This document shows, piece after piece, positions 26,522-34,122 of a stretch of DNA of 34,195 nucleotides. Every line of letters begins with the position of its first letter. The first letter of the stretch is position 1. This stretch comes from Saccoglossus kowalevskii (taxonomy: Eukaryota; Hemichordata; Enteropneusta; Harrimaniidae). The stretch is from the NCBI RefSeq assembly GCF_000003605.2, contig NW_003108087.1, forward strand, positions 583,147-617,341, in the 5' to 3' direction. The notes below the pieces were generated by a model. It saw only the letters and a list, made by a program, of their open reading frames with translations. It was not told where the DNA came from and did no database searches. The position numbers were made by a program, and so were the translations under genes.

Positions 26522-29500
26522 TGTGTATGTGTATGTATGTATTCATGCATGTTTGTTTCTCCATTATCTCAGATATTTCATGTTTTAATCACATTTCAAT
26601 GAAGCTTTGTTTTAATTATCACATTCTGATGAAAGTTGGTAAATATGTGCTCCCCAGAATATTGCACAGGTCTGATCATTTTGGGGTTGAACTCCATGTA
26701 TAATAAATACCAATTTTCCATCAACATGTATATCTCAAAAACATGTTGAAAAAGCGACATGCAATTTTAGCGAATTGTGGTAAAATGACATAATAGCGAA
26801 ATGTTGATTAGGGAATCTCTCTTGTCATAAAAAAATTTGTTGGTTATTGTTTTCACAATACTTGTCTGTCGCGTTCCAAAACAAATGCGCAGTTATCACC
26901 TCCATAAAAACATAAAAACTGTGTAATTTGATTGTGTTCGCAATGATAAAAAGTAGGCATCGTTGCTGCGTTACATCCAGAATATTGATCGTTTATATTG
27001 TGACTCAAAAATTTTGAATTTATAATAAAGTCATTAGCGACATCTTGAATTTGCGAATCAGTTCTCTCGCTAAATTCGCTAAAAAGACATGTTTTACAGT
27101 ATTATATAAATTTCAATAAGACTTGGTATCATTGAAATTTGGTACGTACTAGTAGATATTCTGGGGTAATCCACAGACATGATTAGTTTAATGTTGAAAA
27201 GCATTCATAGTGATTATGTAATTATCATTAGTAAATTTCTGATAACTCAAAAAATTAGATTAAAATTTAACTTAGGGTAGAGGTGCTCCGGACTGCCTCC
27301 AATACTCTCAGCACACTGGAGTTCTTTCTAAGCTTTCTTTGATTATTCTTTGATTATTCATTCATTCATTCATTCATTCATTCATTCATTCATTCATTCA
27401 TTCATTCATTCATTCGTTTATTCATTCATTCATTTGCATCCCTAGGTCTTGTGATTGACATTTTATTTTTTTATTCATTAATTGATTCATAATATTTATT
27501 CATTTTTCATCAGTTCATTCATTTAGTCCTTATGGGGTGGGGGTGGGTAATATTGTTGACTACTTTTCAATATTTAGTTGATTGCTTTTTCATAATTTGT
27601 GGGATAGTAATCATGTTAGTTGTTCATCGCCAGTGACCTCATTCCATGTAAACAAGGTCATCAATTGTGGTTAAGCGGTAAACATAAAAATTTGAATACC
27701 GAGTGGGATAATTATTGTTATTTAAAATGGTTGACAGAATTCATTTGCTTTATGAAAAATCATGGTATAAAAAAATGTATATAAAAGAGATTTATTATAA
27801 TGTAGCAGACACAGCTGAATATAACAGCTTTATACTTTTAATAACCGTTGGCTTTGCCGATAAATGTGTTTTTATTGATAACACAAAAGGAACTGACTTG
27901 TTGTAATTCAACCAGCATGGGACACAGGTTTGTTATTATCTTAGATTTTAAAATAGAATTGATGAGCAGAAAACAGGAGCTTGTTATTAAAATATTTGTT
28001 TTTTCTAATATTGTGCTTCTTTCATTAATGTGTCTCAACTATGCCACTAGAGGGTGCTATTCAGATATATTTTTCTCTCTTGATCTTTACCAAAAACTTA
28101 ATGTAGTAGCGAATTTTGTATTACGATTTGACCAAAAAAATAGTAGTTTTGACATCATTTATTGTTTTTTTACAGAAACGCTAAAAAAGGCTGAATCTAG
28201 TTCGTCGTCTACCGCAGGAACCATTGATGGTTCCCCTATTGATAAGAGGAAATGCAGCGTTGACAATATAGCTGTTACAAATGATCACTATGCCACTGCC
28301 ACATCAACAGCCATTTTACAGTCTGCAATGGATGATGTCATTAATCGCTCACAAAATATAGAGAATATAGAAAAAGATAAAGGTACATAAATTTGTCCAT
28401 AGTCTGTCAGTGTGTCTGTCCGTCTGTGTTGTATACAGTTTAATATTCGCTGTCAGGAATATTTTGCTATTTGATGATTAAACTGCATTCTTGGAACAGA
28501 ACTTTGCAAAAGTGGTTTCAACAATATGTTTTTAAAAACCCAGTGAAATTTTCACTACTAAAAAAATTCTCTCACAAAATTAAATTAGTTTACAGTAATT
28601 ACATTACTGCTTCATTCTGGTTTGCAAAATGGTCATTAATTTAATTTTATTTGTTGATGTAATTGCAGACGAAGTAAAAACAAGTCAGGATAACCAAAAT
28701 ATTACCATAATTGAAGAGACACCTGCCACTCCACTTAAGGAATGCAAAGGTATTTCACAATATGCAGGATATCTAGTGATTGCAATTCAATGTTCATACA
28801 GGAAGTGTTTGTGTGTTTATTAATGCTGTACTCAGACATACAGGAAGTGTTTGTATGTTTGTGAATGCTGTACTCCAAAGTGTTTATTTGTAGCAATGAT
28901 AAATTTATCATTAAATTTTTATAAAAGAAACTTATTTAAAATTTTTTAAAAAATGACACCAACACACCTGTCAGAGAGGAGAGAAGAGGGTTATATATTG
29001 GGGGGTTATGTTAACGGAAGTAGCATTTAGACCTCATAAGGGTGATAATAGCAGTCGCATTCATTCAATTTGCTAAAACAATGCATTTGACCTATGTGAA
29101 TATACTGTAAACTGCTCAATTTTCGCTGCAATTTTATGGCATTCATGAAGACAAAATTACATGAAAGTCAATCGCTGACACTCCAGAGAAATTTTTACTT
29201 ACACACAATATTCACAGTATTCAGAATATTCACCGACTCAATTCCCGAAGATATGTCTGTCGCAAAATTAACGCAGTTACAGTAGGTTGCTGTGCCGTAA
29301 TTAGACCCATATCTATGGCCACCGTGACCGTGCTGCCATTTAATCATATTTATAGATGTTCAGAGCTAGTAATCGGTTTGTTCATTGATTATTGTCTGGT
29401 TTTATGACAGCCGTTTCAGTATCCATGCCACAGATCGGCACTGCAGCTAACCCACCAATCAGATATGAAGACTTAGATACTCTTAATTTGGAACTGGCTG

Positions 29501-31103
29501 AAATAAGACGACTGTCACAAGAAGCGTTGCTACAAGATTTTACCACACCACTCGAAGGCATCAATAATGTATGTATCACTGCAATCAATTGTAGCATTAT
29601 ATGTATAAATTGCCTTTCAAATAACCAGTACAATTGTTATGCACATTGTGGTTGCTATGACAACTGTGCATGCCAAATATATTATAAAATGTGCATAATG
29701 TTGAACCAAAATTGTGACCGGGAAAAATTTGTACACGTAGTATTCATAAAGCTAAGAATAGTACAGCTGTGTGTGATTAATTGTCTCTCAAATTTGTGGC
29801 ATTTCATTTCTGGAGCCCTGAAAACCAGTGTCCAGAAGTTACAATATACACATCATCGTCATTTACGACACTTGATTCGTTCTTGAGTATCTGAAGTTCT
29901 GGCAGTGAAAATGAATGTACTGCGTGATTCTATGAATTTATATACATTTTCTTGTGACCATGAATTCATCACAGTTTCACACCTTACTCCATAGGAAGCC
30001 ATACCAACAACTTCTCTTTAGAATTGGTGTCAATATCCGAATGACGTGCGAACAAAGAGAAGCGGAATATGTGTTTATAATAATGATGGTGGTCTATAAG
30101 CTTGCTCACTTGACCTTCTGATTCAGTCTAATCAGCTGTTGCCTTGAATAGTGGGTATTAGATTTGCCAAGCTGTGATTGGTTAAACATCATCACATGAT
30201 GAGTCAGCCATTTTCAGTTAATTATTCAAAGCATTGTGGGTACTTGTCTCTTTTGCTAATTAAGTAGATTTTAAGACAGACTTGTTGATGGTTAATCAAC
30301 AGTGAGTCTTCTTGATCAAGGTTTCAAGCAATATTGAAAAAAAGAAAAATGCCAATAATGTTTTTTTTTTGAAAACAGAAAAAACTGATAGTTATGATTT
30401 CCATTCTATTTAAAATGAATAAATATATGCCTTTAGATGTATTATAATTCATCTGCTTTACTGCATAACAGTGTCACAAGTATAAATATTATACCTTGCA
30501 ATGAAATGTTGTATAGCGCCCTCAAGGTCGAGGTTCTCCATACTTTTGTTCTTAAAAATTCCAAACACCCTTTGCCTAATGAATTCAATTTTATTAACTC
30601 TATGTACTGAAGGGTCACATGCTGTATTTTTTGACATATTTTGGTAAATAATGAAAATCATGAACATGAATGCCTAAACCAAGTCACATTGGCAGAGAAC
30701 TGCAAACGTTTTTTTTTGTTTTTAATAATTTTTCACCTGGATGTCTTGATGTATATACCCGACCAACCACCCTCATCTCTGTATATGCCAAAACAAGTAT
30801 ATTCTAGCATTTTAGCATGTTTACTTTCATTTAGAAACCACAGAACTCATTTAGGCACAGCATTATAGAATTATATGAAAAGAACAATGCAACCAGAAAT
30901 TTCAAAATTGCAGCATTGGGATTTGTCGCCCACCAGTCATTGATCTATGTCTGTGTGCTAACAGAATGTGTGTATTTATTTTTATCTATTTTATCAACAA
31001 ATATTATCTTTCAATATTATTCATAAAATTTATGAAGCATATTTTTTATCTATTTTTGTTTTATCTTATACAGAATAATATTGAATCCATAGCAATTGAA
31101 TAA
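10536..31103 (+). CDS. TMEM266/Hv1-family voltage-sensor protein, whole gene (12 exons)
   Basis: Twelve exons join in phase to 1218 nt (405 residues plus stop). Residues 1-53 are a cytoplasmic, Ser/Pro/Arg-rich N-terminus. S1 is about 56-80, S2 97-122, S3 134-152 and S4 163-179. A coiled coil spans about 185-235, and a Ser/Thr/acidic tail follows to 405. The S2-S3 segment (FxFExxFR...VEYFHQ...VDG...LDV) closely resembles the proton channel Hv1. The Hv1 positions E119, H140, F150, E153, D174 and D185 correspond to E78, H102, F112, E115, D136 and D147, all kept. D112, the proton selectivity residue, is I71. The S4 arginines are R170 and R173, then L176 where Hv1 has R211, and K179. Lack of D112 plus a long C-terminal tail favours TMEM266, a plasma-membrane voltage sensor without demonstrated ion conduction and sensitive to extracellular zinc, rather than a proton channel. 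An in-frame ATG at 10500 would add 12 residues. Confidence 0.9.
10675..10791 (+). CDS. Voltage-sensor gene exon 2 (N-terminal cytoplasmic region)
   Basis: Follows GTTTTACAG and ends at CCAAA|GTAAGA. Encodes residues 7-46, Ser/Thr-Pro-rich (SSTPRSFSTPD) and ending in a basic stretch (RRRPRPK) typical of the cytoplasmic side before S1. Ends two bases into a codon that exon 3 completes as Lys. Confidence 0.8.
12146..12330. repeat. Degenerate fold-back repeat (family B)
   Basis: Starts TACTGTAATTTTTTTAATTTC and shares the order TTGATCATATTCACT, AAGAAAACAATGAGTT and AAATCCAGTGAAT with the copy at 24523-24734. The right inverted end is eroded, so its boundary is approximate. Confidence 0.55.
15335..15353 (+). 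other. G-rich run able to form a G-quadruplex
   Basis: Seven, five and five Gs separated by single As. The 7-G run can supply two G-triplets, so four tracts are available. It lies in intron 2, and on the coding strand it would be present in the pre-mRNA. Confidence 0.6.
15959..16151 (+). mobile_element. Fold-back MITE, family A copy A1
   Basis: Ends TACTGTAAAATACTTTATTT and, on the other strand at the right, TACTGTAAAATACTTTATTT: near-perfect terminal inverted repeats. The interior has further mirrored TTTTCRCTGRAA blocks. It has the same orientation as A3 (31548-31759) and is opposite to A2 and A4. Confidence 0.85.
16730..16743. promoter_or_regulatory. Perfect palindromic X-box (RFX/EF-C type) motif
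   Basis: GTTGCCATGGCAAC is a perfect 14-bp palindrome identical to the consensus bound by RFX factors. A one-mismatch site, GTAACCATGGCAAC, lies at 17430-17443, and many relatives are spread through the window. Function here is inference. Confidence 0.5.
18689..18985. mobile_element. Diverged copy of the TTAA-flanked MITE
   Basis: Colinear with 9649-9959: TTAAAGGGTGGTGGTCATCG at the left, then shared blocks including ATTTTCCCA, AATGCGCTCTTC, GGGCGCGACTTGCA and ACAGTCAAAGT. The right end is decayed (AAAACTGCCCCATAAA), so the closing TTAA is lost. It is clearly older or more mutated than the other copy. Confidence 0.8.
19138..19265 (+). CDS. Voltage-sensor gene exon 3 (S1 helix)
   Basis: Acceptor TTTTGTATATAG, donor TTTG|GTGAGT. 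Encodes residues 46-89: a short juxtamembrane segment, then S1 (VIVQVIILLMVVLICLIATT) and the start of the S1-S2 loop (ETLVAYRRLKF). S1 aligns without gaps to Hv1 S1, with Ile71 in the place of the selectivity Asp112 and Glu78 at E119. The last 25 bases and the donor are copied in the tandem array that follows. Confidence 0.88.
19331..19351 (+). CDS. Potential 21-nt microexon (array copy 2)
   Basis: Bounded by AATTTGTAG and G|GTGAGT. Phase 1 on both sides, so inclusion inserts exactly seven residues (AYHRLKF) before the S1-S2 loop aspartate, without shifting the frame. The flanking introns would be 65 bp, shorter than the smallest definite introns of this gene (102 and 119 bp), and the pyrimidine tract is poor. 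Use in mRNA is unproven. Confidence 0.3.
19417..19437 (+). CDS. Potential 21-nt microexon (array copy 3)
   Basis: Identical in sequence and splice context to the candidate at 19331-19351, one 86-bp period downstream. Inclusion would add a second AYHRLKF. Confidence 0.3.
19503..19523 (+). CDS. Potential 21-nt microexon (array copy 4)
   Basis: The third copy, with the same acceptor and donor. After it the repeat decays and ordinary intron 3 sequence follows to the exon 4 acceptor at 20963. Confidence 0.3.
20621..20760 (-). repeat. Diverged inverted copy of the hairpin repeat of 1-760
   Basis: Read on the minus strand it ends in GGACTACGTCCGAGCGGG, preceded by CCCCATTTTTT, matching the terminal hairpin at 726-760 with mismatches. 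AAAATGGCTGAATAC-like sequence further in matches the AAGATGGC block. It lies in intron 3, and its inner boundary is approximate. Confidence 0.6.
20964..21043 (+). CDS. Voltage-sensor gene exon 4 (S1-S2 loop and S2 helix)
   Basis: Acceptor TCTCTTTATAG, donor GAG|GTGAGT. Residues 89-115: the loop DSSKTAETVIT, then S2 with His102 (Hv1 H140, a zinc ligand), Phe112 (Hv1 F150, charge-transfer centre) and Glu115 (Hv1 E153). A run of ten Ts at 21015-21024 codes for Leu-Phe-Phe-Phe inside S2. Confidence 0.88.
22459..22670 (-). mobile_element. Fold-back MITE, family A copy A2
   Basis: Left end TACTGTAGAATATTTTATTT; right end on the other strand TACTGTGAAATACTTTATTT. Inside is a mirrored order of the same blocks as A3, so it is inserted in the opposite orientation. 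It lies in intron 4. Confidence 0.85.
22983..23036 (+). CDS. Voltage-sensor gene exon 5 (end of S2 and S2-S3 link)
   Basis: Acceptor TTTGTTTACCAG, donor CAG|GTAAGT. Eighteen codons in phase 0, residues 116-133 (VIFRICAMGVEYFHQPMQ). Arg119 is at the Hv1 K157 position, and EYFH matches the EFFH link of Hv1. Confidence 0.88.
23735..24030 (-). repeat. Diverged inverted relative of the hairpin repeat of 1-760
   Basis: Intron 5 sequence. Reading on the minus strand it carries AAAATGGCTGCCGTTCGGCC, GCATGTGCATATG and an array of GGACAGACGG-like units close to an AAGTCCG end, in the same order as the 1-760 family. The match is clear but eroded, and the boundaries are approximate. Confidence 0.65.
24139..24277 (+). 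CDS. Voltage-sensor gene exon 6 (S3 and S4 helices)
   Basis: Acceptor TTTTTCAG, donor AAAG|GTATGT. Residues 134-180: S3 with Asp136 and Asp147 (Hv1 D174 and D185); an S3-S4 loop about three residues longer than in Hv1, with His157 and His161 near the zinc ligand H193; and S4 FLIIIRMGRLHLIIK. S4 charges are Arg170, Arg173 and Lys179; Leu176 stands where Hv1 has its third Arg. Confidence 0.9.
24380..24495 (+). CDS. Voltage-sensor gene exon 7 (S4 end and coiled coil)
   Basis: Acceptor CCGTTTCTAG after a 102-bp intron; donor AAT|GTGAGT. Residues 180-218: GITDRVREDADVQIELERI, then a helix rich in Glu, Arg and Gln with Leu/Ile spacing that continues into exon 8. In Hv1 the matching helix is a dimeric coiled coil. 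Confidence 0.88.
24523..24734. mobile_element. Fold-back repeat, family B
   Basis: Starts TACTGTAAAACCATTTATTT. The right end reads TACTGTAAATGC on the other strand. Both ends carry TTCACTG-type inner blocks. Its interior matches 12146-12330. It begins only 28 bases after the exon 7 donor, in intron 7. Confidence 0.7.
25470..25601. repeat. Short fold-back repeat in intron 7
   Basis: Begins TACTGGAAAAG, ends CCTGTACAGTA, with ATTCACTGGGTTTTAA and AAAACCCAGTGAAT as an internal inverted pair. It looks like a small relative of the other TACTGT-ended elements. Confidence 0.5.
26290..26377 (+). CDS. Voltage-sensor gene exon 8 (coiled coil end)
   Basis: Acceptor CACTCCTGTAG, donor TCAG|GTATTT. Residues 219-248: KEIAFLKDLLQQHHIESL, like the last heptads of Hv1 (leucines then a QH), followed by a Ser-rich linker. 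Confidence 0.85.
26459..26540. repeat. (GT)n microsatellite with GTAT interruptions
   Basis: A near-pure GT run to about 26513, then GTAT-interrupted units. It starts about 80 bases after the exon 8 donor. The Val-Cys repeat frame across it is an artefact. Confidence 0.95.
27356..27434. repeat. (ATTC)n microsatellite
   Basis: About 19 ATTC units with one GTTT interruption, then decayed ATTC-like sequence to about 27525. Intron 8. Confidence 0.95.
28176..28382 (+). CDS. Voltage-sensor gene exon 9 (cytoplasmic tail)
   Basis: Acceptor TGTTTTTTTACAG, donor AAAG|GTACAT. Residues 248-317, with a five-Ser cluster, Ser/Thr-rich sequence including KRKCS (a basophilic-kinase-like site), and acidic helix-like DKG at the end. 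The frame happens to remain open upstream to 27848, but the splice acceptor and phase mark the real edge. Confidence 0.82.
28669..28749 (+). CDS. Voltage-sensor gene exon 10 (cytoplasmic tail)
   Basis: Acceptor GATGTAATTGCAG, donor AAAG|GTATTT. Residues 317-344, acidic and Thr-rich (ITIIEETPATPLKE), with two Thr-Pro-type sites. Probably disordered. Phase 1 at both ends, so it could be skipped without a frameshift. Confidence 0.8.
29103..29284. mobile_element. Small fold-back element (family C)
   Basis: Left TACTGTAAACTGC, right on the other strand TACTGTAACTGC. Interior TTTTCGCTG and CGCAAAATT blocks. About 180 bp in intron 10, ending some 125 bases before exon 11. Confidence 0.65.
29411..29568 (+). 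CDS. Voltage-sensor gene exon 11 (conserved-looking tail helix)
   Basis: Acceptor GTTTTATGACAG, donor AAT|GTATGT. Residues 344-396, with a predicted helix YEDLDTLNLELAEIRRLSQE that looks like a protein-interaction motif. If the donor is not used, the frame stays open to 29886, giving a Cys-rich alternative tail. Confidence 0.83.
31074..31103 (+). CDS. Voltage-sensor gene exon 12 (stop codon)
   Basis: Acceptor TTATCTTATACAG, then nine codons (NNIESIAIE) and TAA. Phase 0 matches exon 11. The AATAAA at 31099-31104 overlaps the stop codon. This short exon is the least certain of the twelve; reading through in exon 11 is the main alternative. Confidence 0.6.
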   Translation, partial: NNIESIAIE

Positions 31104-31547
31104 ATTATGTTAATTGCTCATCTTGTTTTATTGTTTTCTGCTCCGTACGACAAGGCAATGAATCTTGGTGCTGCTGATGTATGTGTTTATTTAAAAGATT
31201 ATTTTACTTTGCTTACTTGACGTCTCATCATGTCAAACCAATTCAACTGCCTTTATTTATTTTCAACCATTCAGTATCATGTTAACTTTTTTTTAAATTT
31301 TGAATGTACTGGAAATTTACAATAATCCAGTTTTATGTCAGATATTGTTGAATTTTTAGTAAGGTGCTTTGTTTTTGTTATTGTTTTTCTGCATAATCAT
31401 TGAAAGCAATATGGAGGCATCACATAATCTATTCTGATCTTTGTTCTCCCTGCAAATTTTTTGACAGGAGGTTTTACTATGAGTCAACACAAGAATCTAT
31501 TGTATATTCTAAATTTATTTTATTTTGTAGTATATCGTAAACTGAGA
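31104..31547 (+). other. Probable 3' UTR/flank of the voltage-sensor gene
   Basis: AT-rich and non-coding. Possible poly(A) signals are AATAAA at 31099-31104 and those inside the downstream MITEs; which one is used cannot be told. Confidence 0.45.
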
Positions 31548-31759
31548 TACTGTGGAATACTTTATTTTCGCTGGAATTAATTTTCGCTGAAAAGGCTTTT
31601 CGGGCATTTTGTATGGAATTTATTTTCACTGATTTTTGATGAGTTTAATGTAAAATATAGGAAAAAAAGTATATTCGCTGAATTTTATTTTCACGGAATC
31701 ATCCCTTCAGCGAAAATAGCGAAAATAAATTCCAAGCGAAAATAAAGTATTCTACAGTA
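31548..31759 (+). mobile_element. Fold-back MITE, family A copy A3
   Basis: The best-preserved copy. Left TACTGTGGAATACTTTATTT; right on the other strand TACTGTAGAATACTTTATTT. Inner TTTTCGCTGAAAA and CAGCGAAAAT blocks make nearly the whole 212 bp self-complementary. It carries AATAAA on both strands. Confidence 0.88.
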
Positions 31760-32514
31760 TCAGATTTTGAACTGAGCTCCTCAGTTCTGATGGAATTATC
31801 AGATTTGAGGCCCCTTAATTTGCTGGATATAAACACAGTTAAAAGAGTCTTCTTAGCAAACAGTTAATTATTTACAGTTGTCATTTCAGTAATTACAACT
31901 TCAAATAATCTTTGTACATGCCTTGGCTATTTATTCAGTAGCATTATATGCAGTGTTTGATGTAGACAGAATCACAACTAATTATTAGTATATAGTACTT
32001 ACTTGTTATACATTTCATACATGTGTATTTTACGTGTACATTTACCTGGATGAATATATTTTGACATTACCATGACAACAGATATACCAATAATACTATA
32101 TTTATACACATGATTTGTGTTCCAAATCATCAAGTCATTTTTGTACATTTTGCACAATACAAAATAAATTACAGTTAAACAAATCTGTTACTGTGTCTTG
32201 TTTTACCATGTTTCGGCTATATATTGCCGACATGGGAAAAGAAATTGGTGGGATTGGGGGGTCTACCAGAAGGGAACCCATCTCGTGGCCAGCTTGGCTG
32301 GGCACCCTGGGTGATATTCTTCCAGTTAGTTCTTTCCATGTGCTTGGTAAACGTGTCAATGGTCTGCCACATGAGCAAGTATTCAATCAACTCACCTATT
32401 AGTAAAAGAGTCTAGACATAAAATTACTATTTTTTTCTCACTCGAAATGGGATTGTTGTGTATACCGGTAGTCTCTAATCAAGAACAATAATGCAAAGAA
32501 AACATTATTACATA

Positions 32515-32722
32515 TACTGTGGAATACTTTATTTTCGCTTGGAATTAATTTTCGCTACTTTCGCTGAAGGAATGATTCAGTGAAAATAAAATCCAGTGAA
32601 TATACCTTTTTTCCTATCTTTTACATTCAACTCGCCAAAAATCAGTGAAAATTAATTCCATATCACACACCTAAAAAGTTGTTTCAGCGAAAATAAATTC
32701 CAGTGAAAATAAAGTATTTTAT
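32515..32722 (-). mobile_element. Fold-back MITE, family A copy A4
   Basis: Left TACTGTGGAATACTTTATTT with an intact start; the right end is decayed after AAAGTATTTTATTGG. The order of inner blocks is that of A2, so it is inverted with respect to A3, 755 bp away. Confidence 0.82.
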
Positions 32723-33190
32723 TGGTTTCAATGGGTATTCACAAACATCATAATGTTAAAGTAATTATTTTGTGAAAATCTAGATTTACTAATTTTAATA
32801 TTTAAACCCAAATACCACACTTACATACAAGTTGCATATCTATAGAGACTGTGGTTATGGTAACCCACTTTAGTGACAGGCACCGTTCTCCAAGCACCGA
32901 CTGATTTATTACAAGTTGCGATTTCCACTCTTATAGTAGATAGCATCCAAAGGTGACGGCCCAACAATGCAGAGCAGGCGATATATACAAATTGAAACAC
33001 TGAAGAATATGTGTATTGTTCTTGTACCTGCAATTGACACACCAAAAAATACCTCACGTCTAAAATGCAAAACACGGTGATACCAATCTGTAATTCAAAG
33101 TTGTACTCATATAATGGAATGCATGAGACTATACTAGTATGTCACTATGTCCAAGTTCTCATCTTCCTGGCAATAATGATGTGCCCAGAG

Positions 33191-33265
33191 TAACTTCAGA
33201 CCCCTATTCCTTTAAGTTTCCCAACCCTTTTCCACTCATCCCAAATAAGAAAATAAACATCCCTT
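33191..33265 (+). repeat. Direct repeat, copy 1 (flanks the tRNA region)
   Basis: TAACTTCAGA ... CCAACCCTTTTCC ... ACATCCCTT, colinear with the copy at 34123-34195. Identity is moderate, so this is probably an old dispersed repeat. Confidence 0.65.
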
Positions 33266-33891
33266 TCACAAAGCCTAGTTAAAAAATGTATACCTATTTA
33301 GAAACTAAATTTGTCATATATTGGTATAATGTGTTATGTCACATCAAACTGTTTTGTTGGTTTCCTTTGATTAGCAAATACTGACTGTAGAGTGTTCAGA
33401 CTGAAAACGCAAGGCTCAAGAAACCAAAAAACAAAACCAAAATGACCCTCAATCTATGAAACACTCCAATTATTATCTTAACATTATTTTCCTATATTTC
33501 AAAGAGATGCACACCAATCTACCCTATCTGCCCAGATTTGGCTCAACCACATGACGTAGTTTGAGGATTGCAAACGAGAAAGGGGGTTCTTGAAATTGTA
33601 TTTTTTATTTTTCAGTATCGTGTAAATATGTTAACGTTATTTGTGACAATGATGCCTGGCGCGAGCTATGAAATCGTATTATTATTATTTCTTGTTAATC
33701 GTACAAGCTCACTTCTCTTTACCGCGAATATTGAACAAAGATCCACGAGGCAAGTTTAGTTGTACCGATCAGACGGTGTGCATTCCGCAGTTACTTGCAA
33801 TGAATATTTGTTGAATTCAACGTACGAATGAGACATGTGCATATCAGTAAACAACGGAACAGAGTTATGATCAGATAAATGCAAATTTTGT

Positions 33892-33895
33892 AAAA
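33892..33895 (-). terminator. Pol III terminator (T run) of the tRNA gene
   Basis: TTTT on the minus strand, 12 bases past the tRNA 3' end. It is the minimal length for RNA polymerase III termination. Confidence 0.5.
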
Positions 33896-33907
33896 TTACC
33901 GTCAATC

Positions 33908-33989
33908 TGGCAGCGGTGGGATTCGAACCCACGCCATCGAAATGACTGGTGCCGAAAACGAGCGCCTTAGACCGCTCGGCCACGCTACC
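33908..33989 (-). tRNA. Type II tRNA, leucine-like body with UCG anticodon
   Basis: 82 nt on the minus strand, with no encoded CCA. The acceptor stem GGTAGCG/CGCTGCC pairs fully, with one G-U. The A box (TGGCCGAGCGGTC) and B box (GGTTCGAATCC) are consensus. There is a long variable arm (CAT-TTCG-ATG), a T arm GTGGG/CCCAC, and discriminator A. The body is that of animal cytosolic tRNA-Leu. The anticodon loop is TTTCGGC, so the anticodon is TCG, which reads the arginine codon CGA. The anticodon stem CTCGT/ACCAG has a C-C mismatch at 29-41. Reverting two bases (C29 to G, C35 to A) would give an ordinary tRNA-Leu(UAG). It may be a functional identity-mismatched tRNA or a decaying copy; the intact promoter boxes, other stems and terminator are against advanced decay. 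Confidence 0.85.
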
Positions 33990-34122
33990 TGACATTTTCA
34001 TAGCAGACATTGCCCAGGAACAAATCCAATTAATTTGAAATTAATTTCTAGATTTATTATTCGTGGTATTTAAACCCAAATTCTGTACTAACGTACACAT
34101 TTCATAGATCACAAACTAACAG

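Larger units (their letters stand above)
32723..33907. other. Non-coding DNA before the tRNA gene
   Basis: No gene supported. Frames at 32821-33075 and 33568-33759 have no domain or splice context. A GGTTATGGTAACC palindrome lies near 32863-32875. Confidence 0.5.

Noticed and set aside
26428..26703. 91-residue frame with a Cys-Val repeat
   Set aside because: It crosses the (GT)n microsatellite in intron 8 and has no splice or domain support.
27848..28390. 180-residue frame as a separate gene
   Set aside because: Only its end (28176-28382) is exon 9. The upstream part has no domain and is cut off by a good splice acceptor in matching phase.
10536..31103. Calling the gene a functional Hv1 proton channel (HVCN1)
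   Set aside because: The selectivity aspartate of S1 is replaced by Ile, the third S4 Arg is missing, and the tail is much longer than in Hv1.
32115..32402. 95-residue frame with locally higher GC (32200-32400)
   Set aside because: Possibly a transposon fragment, but no motif I can name; overlapping frames on both strands are equally open.
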